Assembly: GCA_000431235.1 (NCBI GenBank)
Contig: HF988701.1
Coordinates: 1-26,329 of the forward strand
Origin: Coprobacillus sp. CAG:698
Lineage (GTDB): Bacteria > Bacillota_I > Bacilli_A > ML615J-28 > CAG-698
DNA: 26,329 bases
Reading direction: 5' to 3'
Shown in pieces: positions 1 to 6,946 of the stretch. The notes beneath the pieces are model-generated. The model was not told the origin of the DNA, made no database searches, and saw nothing but the letters and a program-made list of their open reading frames with translations. The position numbers and the translations under genes are program-made. Each line of letters begins with the position of its first letter. Positions within the stretch are counted from its first letter, which is position 1.

Positions 1-43
1 GAAAATCCTCGTGTCGGCGGTTCAATTCCGTCCCGAGCCACCA
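1..43 (+). tRNA. tRNA-Phe (GAA), 3' part only
   Basis: The window opens exactly at the anticodon GAA (bases 1-3). Two further A bases complete the anticodon loop, followed by the 3' anticodon stem TCCTC, variable loop GTGTC, a T arm GGCGG/TTCAATT/CCGTC, the acceptor strand CCGAGCC, discriminator A and an encoded CCA (41-43). The arrangement matches the Bacillus-type tRNA-Phe, whose 5' acceptor strand would be GGCTCGG. The 5' half lies outside the window. Confidence 0.93.
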
Positions 44-53
44 TTTAGATTTT

Positions 54-75
54 AAGGTCCGTAAGGACTTTTTTT
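54..75 (+). terminator. Rho-independent terminator after tRNA-Phe
   Basis: A 7-bp stem AAGGTCC / GGACTTT (one G-U pair) with loop GTAA is followed by a T run at 69-75. It closes the tRNA transcript 10 bases after the CCA end. Confidence 0.85.
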
Positions 76-128
76 CTATATTGTAGTGAAAAGTAACATA
101 TAAAAGCAATTAATGAAAGGAGATAAAA

Positions 129-896
129 ATGAATATAGCGGTAATAACTGGTGCATCAAGCGGTATGGGTAAAGAATTTGTAAAGCAAATTGATAAATAT
201 TTCAATGTCGATGCTATTGTTGTAATTGCAAGAAGAATAGAATTATTAAATGAGTTACAAAAATATACAAAAGCAGAAATATTACCATTAAAACTTGATT
301 TATCGAAAAAGGAAAGTTTTAATGTCTATGAGCAATTTCTAAAAGACAATAAGTATAATATTAAATTGCTTATTAATGGTGCAGGTTTTGGAAAATTTGA
401 AGAATTTATAAAAGGAAGCAAAGAAATTAATTATGATATGGTGAATTTGAATTGCAATGCCGTTCAAATGATTTCTTATATATCTATACCATATATGGAA
501 AAAGGATCAATAATAATAAATCTTGCTTCTATGAGTTCGATTCAGCCTGTTCCTTATATCAACATATATGCCTCTACCAAAGCATTTGTTTTGAGTTTCT
601 CAAGAGCACTTAATGTAGAATTAAGAAAAAAAGAAATTCATGTTTGTGCATTGACTCCATACTGGGTAAAGACAGAATTCTTTGATGTAGCAAATAAAGA
701 TAATGTTATTAAATATTTTAACTATGTTTATGAACCAGAATATATTGTAAAATATTGTTTTAAAATGATAACTAAGAAGAAAATAAAAGATGTTATATGT
801 CCTGGAAAATATGCTAGAATGCAATATAGGTTAGTAAAAATCATGCCCCATAAAATTGTAATGAATATTTGGCTAAAGCAACAAAGAATAAAATAG
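129..896 (+). CDS. SDR-family NAD(P)-dependent oxidoreductase
   Basis: This is a 255-residue classical short-chain dehydrogenase/reductase, a normal length for the family. The N-terminal Rossmann motif is TGASSGMG (residues 7-14), the second strand ends in ARR, which usually favours NADPH, and the NAG-type motif appears as NGAG. The catalytic triad is visible as Ser134, Tyr147 and Lys151 in the YxxxK motif (YASTK). There is no signal peptide, so it is cytoplasmic. An AAAGGAG ribosome site sits 7-8 bases before the ATG. The C-terminal 60 residues are Lys-rich and lack a family-specific motif that I recognise, so the substrate cannot be named. The gene stands alone between two terminators. Acyl or small-carbonyl reduction is typical of close relatives, but this is family knowledge only. 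Confidence 0.9.
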   Translation: MNIAVITGASSGMGKEFVKQIDKYFNVDAIVVIARRIELLNELQKYTKAEILPLKLDLSKKESFNVYEQFLKDNKYNIKLLINGAGFGKFEEFIKGSKEINYDMVNLNCNAVQMISYISIPYMEKGSIIINLASMSSIQPVPYINIYASTKAFVLSFSRALNVELRKKEIHVCALTPYWVKTEFFDVANKDNVIKYFNYVYEPEYIVKYCFKMITKKKIKDVICPGKYARMQYRLVKIMPHKIVMNIWLKQQRIK

Positions 897-938
897 TCAA
901 AAAACTTGAACAAACTGAAAAGCTTTAGTCATTTAAAG

Positions 939-963
939 AGAAGGAAAAACCCTTCTTTTTTTT
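939..963 (+). terminator. Rho-independent terminator after the SDR gene
   Basis: A 6-bp stem AGAAGG / CCTTCT with loop AAAAAC is followed by a T run to 963. It separates the SDR gene from the amidase operon. Confidence 0.85.
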
Positions 964-1049
964 ATAAAATAAATATAAAATAGATTTAATTTATAGGAAA
1001 TAATTAAAAAGAAAATAATAAAAGAAAAAAATTGGTAGTAAAAAAACTG

Positions 1050-1078
1050 TTTATTATTTTTTCAAAATAGTGTATAAT
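1050..1078 (+). promoter_or_regulatory. Sigma-A-like promoter of the amidase operon
   Basis: A -35 element TTTATT (1050-1055), a 17-base spacer and a perfect -10 TATAAT (1073-1078) predict transcription from about 1085. The longest open frame downstream begins with a GTG at 1070, inside this promoter, which is one reason to reject that start. Almost the same element, including AATAGTG before the -10, recurs at 26261-26289. Confidence 0.65.
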
Positions 1079-1120
1079 TATATAAACAAAAATAAACTAT
1101 TATTTAAAAGGATAAATATT

Positions 1121-2179
1121 ATGACTTATGATGATTTTTTAAAAATGTTACACAAAGAAACGATTGAAAATTTTAAATTCAAAACGTTTGGATATCAAAA
1201 AGATTATGCCGTTATTGAAAACGCTTCACTGGGTTATGTTCCTTTTTTGAATAATTTTGGTTTTGAAGAAATTGATAAAATTATCCCAACAACAAATAAA
1301 CTAAATAGATGTGGGATAAAGAGGGAATATACAGAGTATATTGTAGTTCACGATACAGCAAGCGGAGATCCAACTGCAGACGCAAATGCTCACGCTAATT
1401 GCCTAATGAGTATGGCAACAAATCCCGAAAGTGATTATTGTGTCTCATGGCATTATACTGTAGATGATAAAGGGTATATTAATCATGTCCCTGATGATGA
1501 GGTTTGTTATCATGCAGGTGATGGAACACAAGTAAAATTAGAATTTATTGATACAAATGTTAAAAACACTGGTAAAGTAAGTGTCCTAATTACTGATGAT
1601 GGTTATTTTGAAGTGAATGGTCAAAAAACCAATCTATTATCTCCAAGAGATAAAAATGGAAATGTATGCCAAAGAATACCTTATCTAGGAATCAATACTA
1701 AAATATCTAAAAATAACACAATAATGATAAGCAATACTTATTATAACTCTGGATTTGACACAGTAGCAAATAGGGGTGGAAATTTAAACAGTATTGGAAT
1801 TGAAACATGTGTAAATTATGGACATGATTATATTAAAACAATGAGGATTACTGCATATTTGGTTGCAAAATTATTGATAAAATATAATCTAGATATTAAT
1901 AGTGTTAAACAACATAATTCATTTAGTGGTAAAGATTGTCCAATGACAATAAGAAAAGGCCATTTATGGGAAGAATTTATTGACCTTGTTAGTTTAAACT
2001 TATATCGTATGAAAGAACTGAAAGATGTAAGTGTAAAATTCGAATCACTATCTTTAGATTATTTAGATAACACGGGAAAGATAATTAATTATAAAGAGAA
2101 TGAAGAAATACAATATAAAGTTACAATTGGAAAAAATGAATACATATTTAAATCTAAACTCGGGAGGAAAAATTTCTAA
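1121..2179 (+). CDS. Signal-less N-acetylmuramoyl-L-alanine amidase (Amidase_2 fold)
   Basis: This 352-residue protein has no signal peptide, lipobox or Ig stalk. The ATG at 1121 is chosen because AAAAGG precedes it at normal spacing and the longer frame from 1070 overlaps the promoter. The T7-lysozyme/AmpD-type zinc site is complete: His77 (VVHDTA), His265 (KQHNSF) and Cys273 (GKDCP), with Lys271 as the likely catalytic lysine. The family cleaves the MurNAc-L-Ala bond of peptidoglycan. Between HAGDG (His131) and the GIETC strand (residue 226) there are about 64 residues more than in the three paralogs downstream, with no recognisable motif. The C-terminal segment (DNTGKI near residues 320-325) looks like half of a degenerate Ig domain. 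It is the first gene of the operon, and its stop TAA overlaps the next ATG by one base. Possible roles are muropeptide recycling (as AmpD) or lysis from within (as CwlC/CwlH of Bacillus). Both are inference. Confidence 0.85.
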   Translation: MTYDDFLKMLHKETIENFKFKTFGYQKDYAVIENASLGYVPFLNNFGFEEIDKIIPTTNKLNRCGIKREYTEYIVVHDTASGDPTADANAHANCLMSMATNPESDYCVSWHYTVDDKGYINHVPDDEVCYHAGDGTQVKLEFIDTNVKNTGKVSVLITDDGYFEVNGQKTNLLSPRDKNGNVCQRIPYLGINTKISKNNTIMISNTYYNSGFDTVANRGGNLNSIGIETCVNYGHDYIKTMRITAYLVAKLLIKYNLDINSVKQHNSFSGKDCPMTIRKGHLWEEFIDLVSLNLYRMKELKDVSVKFESLSLDYLDNTGKIINYKENEEIQYKVTIGKNEYIFKSKLGRKNF

Positions 2180-4662
2180 TGAAAAAAATTAATTTAACCA
2201 TTTTAAGCATATTATTAGCACTAGTATTTATGATTATATCATGTAAGGAACCTATCGAAGAAAAATTTACATTTGATGCTACGATAGCACAAGAGATAAA
2301 ACAAGGAGAAAAAGTAGATATAAATATTTCTTCAAAAAATGAATTTAGTTTGGAAGATTTTGACTTCGAAGTAAATGATGAAAAAATAGCAAAAGTTGAA
2401 AATGGAAAAGTTGAAGGTTTATCAGTTGGAACATGTGTTTTGAAGATAACTTACAAAAAAGATGTAAGTATATACAAAGAAATAAATATAAAAGTAATCG
2501 AAAATTTACCTGAAAAAGCAAGTTTAGTTGTTAATAAACAAGAGTTAAACGTTGGTGAACAAGCAGACTATACAATAGAATGTAACCCTAAAGAGTTATT
2601 GGATAATTTAGAATGCATAAGCGAGAATACAGAAATAGTAGTTATTGAAGCAAATAAAATAATTGCTAAGGCTGAAGGAATGTGTAAAATATATTTAAAA
2701 ACTAAAACTGGAACAAAACTTGATGAAGTTACTATAACAGTAAAGAAAGTAAAACAAACAGAAGACACTGCAAAATTAGTGATAAGTAGTACTAAACTTA
2801 ATGTAGGAGAGTCTTTAGATTTTTCTATTGAAACAAGTAATGATAGTGTACTTGATAAAATCACTGTTGTTAGTGCAAATCCTGAAATTGTAAAAATTGA
2901 CGATAAAAAAATATTAGCTTTAAAATTTGGAACATGTAAAATATATATTAAATCAAATGATGGCAAAAAAACATATGATGAAATTGAAATCACAGTTCTA
3001 GATGCAAGTTTGACAGAAGAAGAGATTAGTGGTTATATTAAATCATTATATGATGGCAAAGAAATTTCTGGTGACATTGATTTTGTGAAAGAGTATAAAG
3101 ATACAGGTGTATATTTTGAATATTCAATCAATAAAACAAAATATCTAACTGATACAGGAAAATTCACTCAACCTATAGTTGACACTGAAGTTGCTGTAAT
3201 GGTATATTATGTTTTGGGTGATGAAGATTATTTTGTTGATGTTGTTTTAATTCTTAAAGGTTGGGGAACAGAGTTCGATGTTGCTTTAGATTATGTCAAA
3301 GATAAGATTCCTACAGAGACAAAAAGATCATTGAATTTGCCAACTACTTGCTTTTCAAATGGGGCTAAATATCAATGGTTTATTGATGACGAAGAAATAA
3401 AAGATGGATTATTCACATTTGAAAGAAATGATGATCCTGATTATTATGTTAATATAAAATGTATTATAACAATTGATGGAGAAACAAAAGAACAAATTTA
3501 TACTGTAAAATGTATTATGAAAGAAAGTATGAAAAAGGTTGAATTATTATATAATGAACTAAAAGAACTGATTGAAAATGGTAAAATAAGAGAAAGTGTA
3601 GAATTACCAACATCAGATGATAGATACGAAGCAGCTATATCATGGAGATCTTATAATCCTTATGTTATGGATGATTCTGGAAAAGTAACTAAACCTTTCA
3701 AGGACATCAAAATTGACTTTATGTTAACAATTGAAATGGGCGAATTTGCTAAAAGAGGTATCGTATCTGGAATTGTTGAAGGAAAGAATCCTGAAAATAT
3801 ATGGGATAAAGTTGGATTATTCCTAGAAGAAATAAATAAAAAAGAAATAAAAACACAAAGTTTCTATCTATATGGTTGGGAACCAGGATATGAAACAGTA
3901 TTAACTAAAAACATTGGATATTTACCATTCTATCTAATGGAAGACGTAAAAGTTACAGTTGATATTCTACCAGATGATAGCAACTTAAAAGCAAATAGAA
4001 TGCGTACATCTACAAATTATATAACTTTGCATAATACTGGTATGGCCCATCCTACAGCAACTGCTAAAGGGTTAAATGAATATATTCATACAACAGATAG
4101 AGTTGCTTCATGGCATTATTCTATAGACGATAAAGAAGCATACCAAGAATTAAAACTAGATGAAGTTGGCTGGCATGCAGGAGATGGTTCAACATATTAT
4201 GGAGACATTTACTATAATGACTCATATAAAAAATGGAGTATTGGTGGAGGTAATAATAATAGCGTTGGAATAGAAATGTGTGTTTATGAAGGCGTTGATT
4301 TTAATATGGTAATGCGTAACACAGCAAAAATTGTGGGTAAATTGCTTCTAAAATACAACTTAACACCATCAGATATTCGTCAACATTATGATTTTGCCGG
4401 AAAAGATTGTCCTCAAGTAATAAGAACAGCTGGACGTTGGGCAGAAATGATAGAATTAATAAGTTTAGAATATTATGCATTAACAGAGTTAAAAGATGTT
4501 AAATTCACCTTCGTATCATTAACACCTGAATACCTTGATAATACCGGTAAAATTATTAATAATCCTAATACAGAACCAATAGTTGAATATAAAGTTATAT
4601 GTGAATATAATGGAGAAATAAAAACATTTAATTATAAATCAAAATTATTGAAATTAGAGTAA
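2179..4662 (+). CDS. Big_2/Ig-repeat lipoprotein with C-terminal Amidase_2 domain (paralog 1)
   Basis: This 827-residue lipoprotein has a signal peptide with lipobox IISC, so Cys22 is the lipidation site. Domains in order are three Big_2-like Ig domains (about 30-110, 112-190 and 197-276), three degenerate Ig domains of the aBig type (about 277-535, with TGKF..P / SGKV.KP motifs) and an amidase region (about 540-827). Zinc ligands are His618 (TLHNTG), His736 (RQHYDF) and Cys744 (GKDCP), with Lys742 nearby, and the core motifs HAGDG and WSIGGGN are present. It is expected to sit on the outer face of the membrane and cut MurNAc-L-Ala bonds in the wall. A GGGAGG ribosome site lies in the end of the previous gene, and the next gene follows after 14 bases. 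It is one of three tandem paralogs with well-conserved catalytic halves and more divergent stalks. Confidence 0.88.
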   Translation: MKKINLTILSILLALVFMIISCKEPIEEKFTFDATIAQEIKQGEKVDINISSKNEFSLEDFDFEVNDEKIAKVENGKVEGLSVGTCVLKITYKKDVSIYKEINIKVIENLPEKASLVVNKQELNVGEQADYTIECNPKELLDNLECISENTEIVVIEANKIIAKAEGMCKIYLKTKTGTKLDEVTITVKKVKQTEDTAKLVISSTKLNVGESLDFSIETSNDSVLDKITVVSANPEIVKIDDKKILALKFGTCKIYIKSNDGKKTYDEIEITVLDASLTEEEISGYIKSLYDGKEISGDIDFVKEYKDTGVYFEYSINKTKYLTDTGKFTQPIVDTEVAVMVYYVLGDEDYFVDVVLILKGWGTEFDVALDYVKDKIPTETKRSLNLPTTCFSNGAKYQWFIDDEEIKDGLFTFERNDDPDYYVNIKCIITIDGETKEQIYTVKCIMKESMKKVELLYNELKELIENGKIRESVELPTSDDRYEAAISWRSYNPYVMDDSGKVTKPFKDIKIDFMLTIEMGEFAKRGIVSGIVEGKNPENIWDKVGLFLEEINKKEIKTQSFYLYGWEPGYETVLTKNIGYLPFYLMEDVKVTVDILPDDSNLKANRMRTSTNYITLHNTGMAHPTATAKGLNEYIHTTDRVASWHYSIDDKEAYQELKLDEVGWHAGDGSTYYGDIYYNDSYKKWSIGGGNNNSVGIEMCVYEGVDFNMVMRNTAKIVGKLLLKYNLTPSDIRQHYDFAGKDCPQVIRTAGRWAEMIELISLEYYALTELKDVKFTFVSLTPEYLDNTGKIINNPNTEPIVEYKVICEYNGEIKTFNYKSKLLKLE

Positions 4663-4676
4663 AGGAGAAAACATTT

Positions 4677-6935
4677 ATGAAGAAAATTTTAAGCGTATTT
4701 TTATTAATGCTTTCATTAGTACTAATTTCATGTAAACCAAATACTCCTCAAAGTGTTATGGTTACGGAAATTAATATTAAAGGAAAGGAAAAAATGTTAG
4801 TTTCTGAAAAGCAAAATTTGGATATTTCTATACTACCAGAAGATGCTTCAAACAAAAAATATTCAATAGAAGTAAGTGATGAGACTATTTGTAAAGCAAA
4901 TGGAAATGAACTTGTTGCCTTAAAAGAAGGAACAGTAATAATAACGGTAAAAGCATTAGATGGATCTAATGTAAAAAAAGAATATACCGTAACCATTGAA
5001 GAAAAGAAAAGCGAAACAATTTTAGTTTCTAGTATTGAAGTAAGTACTGTTAACTCAATGTTTACTGGAGAAGAACAAGAAATCACAATAACTGTTCTTC
5101 CTGAGAATGCAACAAATAAAGATGTTGAAATTGAAGTTATTACTTTAGATATTTTAGCTGTAGAGAATAATAAAGTTAAAGCACTTAAAGAAGGCTTAGG
5201 TAAAATTAAATTTACTGCAAAAGATGGATCTAAAATATCAAAAGAAATTGAAATAAATGTTGAGAAAAAAGTTGATGATTCTTTAATTTTATCAAAAATG
5301 GAAAGTTTCATCAAAGAAATTGGAAAAGATGTTTATGAAAATCTACCAACAGAATATGAAGATTATCAAGTTTCATATGAATTAGATAAAAATGTAACTG
5401 CAGAAGGTGTAATAACTAGAGAAGAATTAGACGTTGAAACTAAAGGTAAACTAGTATTTAAACTAGGAGATCACACAGTTTCAAAAGATTTCTCTATTAT
5501 TATTGTTGGAACTTACATCGATGTTTTATTAAAGAAATTTTATGATTCTATTCCTAAAGTAATCAATACTGCACAAATCTTTAGTTTTAAGTTTGAAGAT
5601 TATGGTTCAAGTAGAATATTAGTTAAGGAAAGCGACAAACCTGAATATTTATCAACATCTGGTGAATATAATAGACCTTTCCATGATGAAGAAGTTACTT
5701 TAACACTTAACATAAGAACAACAACACCAAAAACATCTAGATTTGTAGAGGCTAAGGTTTTAGTTGAAGGGCAATCAATAGAATATAAAGCACAAAAAAC
5801 ATTGGAATGGCTTTTTGAATCATTCCCTAAAAATAGCATTCTTTATTATGATGACCCATCATTGCCAGAAATATGTTCTGATTATGATGTAACAATTAAA
5901 TGGACTGATAGTAAAGGCGAAAACTTAAAATTTGCTAACATCGCTCAAGATCCTATTTTAGGTGATGCTCAAGTATTAAAAGCTACAATGACATGTCGTG
6001 GGGAAGAAATTACAAAAACTGTAGATTACTTAGTATGGAATAAAAGATACAATTCTACAGAAGAAAAAATAGAAGATTTCATCAAAGTATTATATTATGA
6101 TAATGTCAAAGTTTATAAATATAAGAGTGCTGCGTATTACGAGACAAACTGGGGATATTTACCATTCTACTTCCCTGGTGATGCTGAGATTAACAAAGAA
6201 TATATGCTTGAATATACATATGGACGTGTACGTACAAATATAAAGAAAAAATCAACAGAATATGTTGTAATTCATGACACTGCTGGAGGATCTCCAACTC
6301 ATACAGCTGAAAGCTTTGCTTTGAATCAAGTACAGGCTAATAATAAAGCTGATAATACATATATTTCATGGCATTTCACAGTTGGTGAAGATGGAATATA
6401 TCAAAGTTTACCACTTGACGAAGTGGCTTATCATGCTGGCGATGGATCATACGAATATGGTGACACATACTTCAATAACACATATAAAGCATGGAGTATT
6501 GGCGGAGGAAATAGAAATGGTATTGGTATTGAATCTTGTATCAATGCTGGAGCTGATTACAATGTTACATTAAGAAAATTAGCAAAACTTGTTGCTGAAT
6601 TATTATTACAATTTGATTTAAGTTTTGATAGAATCAAACAACATAACCATTTTAGTGGTAAAGATTGTCCAGGAGTTATTAGACATACAGGACGTTGGGA
6701 AGAATTCAAAAACTTAGTAAAGATTGAATACTTTGGTAAAACACAATTACAAGACGTTAATTTCAGTTATAAATCACTTACTCCTGAATTATTAGATGAT
6801 ACAGGAAAAGTATTAAATAAAGATATGAAAGCAAAAACTTTAAAATATGAAATTAATGTAAGTTATAAAGATTATACAAAGAAAGTTGAATACACTTCTA
6901 ATCTATTGGCATACGAAGATTGGTCAAATAAATAG
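4677..6935 (+). CDS. Big_2/Ig-repeat lipoprotein with C-terminal Amidase_2 domain (paralog 2)
   Basis: This 752-residue lipoprotein has lipobox LISC (Cys19). It is the shortest of the three paralogs because it carries two Big_2 domains (about 30-108 and 113-195) rather than three. Three degenerate Ig domains follow (about 200-463), then the amidase region. Zinc ligands are His533 (VIHDTA), His656 (KQHNHF) and Cys664 (GKDCP). The segment around HAGDG and WSIGGGNRNGIGIES is nearly the same as in paralog 3, so these two are closest to each other. A degenerate Ig half with DDTGKV lies after the catalytic domain. The ribosome site AAAGGAG precedes the ATG. Predicted role is surface-anchored peptidoglycan amidase. 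Confidence 0.88.
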   Translation: MKKILSVFLLMLSLVLISCKPNTPQSVMVTEINIKGKEKMLVSEKQNLDISILPEDASNKKYSIEVSDETICKANGNELVALKEGTVIITVKALDGSNVKKEYTVTIEEKKSETILVSSIEVSTVNSMFTGEEQEITITVLPENATNKDVEIEVITLDILAVENNKVKALKEGLGKIKFTAKDGSKISKEIEINVEKKVDDSLILSKMESFIKEIGKDVYENLPTEYEDYQVSYELDKNVTAEGVITREELDVETKGKLVFKLGDHTVSKDFSIIIVGTYIDVLLKKFYDSIPKVINTAQIFSFKFEDYGSSRILVKESDKPEYLSTSGEYNRPFHDEEVTLTLNIRTTTPKTSRFVEAKVLVEGQSIEYKAQKTLEWLFESFPKNSILYYDDPSLPEICSDYDVTIKWTDSKGENLKFANIAQDPILGDAQVLKATMTCRGEEITKTVDYLVWNKRYNSTEEKIEDFIKVLYYDNVKVYKYKSAAYYETNWGYLPFYFPGDAEINKEYMLEYTYGRVRTNIKKKSTEYVVIHDTAGGSPTHTAESFALNQVQANNKADNTYISWHFTVGEDGIYQSLPLDEVAYHAGDGSYEYGDTYFNNTYKAWSIGGGNRNGIGIESCINAGADYNVTLRKLAKLVAELLLQFDLSFDRIKQHNHFSGKDCPGVIRHTGRWEEFKNLVKIEYFGKTQLQDVNFSYKSLTPELLDDTGKVLNKDMKAKTLKYEINVSYKDYTKKVEYTSNLLAYEDWSNK

Positions 6936-6946
6936 AGGTATAGCAT

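Noticed and set aside
1070..1120. Longer N-terminus of the signal-less amidase from a GTG at 1070
   Set aside because: The GTG lies inside the promoter (-10 at 1073-1078), has no ribosome site and is upstream of the predicted transcript start. The ATG at 1121 has AAAAGG in front.
2568..2993. 141-codon open frame on the minus strand
   Set aside because: Shadow of the Big_2 repeats of the first amidase lipoprotein. Low-complexity composition and no start signals.
4748..5314. 188-codon open frame on the minus strand
   Set aside because: It lies wholly inside the Ig region of an amidase lipoprotein gene and encodes a Ser/Ile/Phe-rich mirror of it. No ribosome site or homology is apparent.
6382..6573. 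63-codon plus-strand frame inside amidase paralog 2
   Set aside because: It covers the conserved catalytic region in another frame (HAGDG/WSIGGGN), so it is a by-product of that coding sequence.
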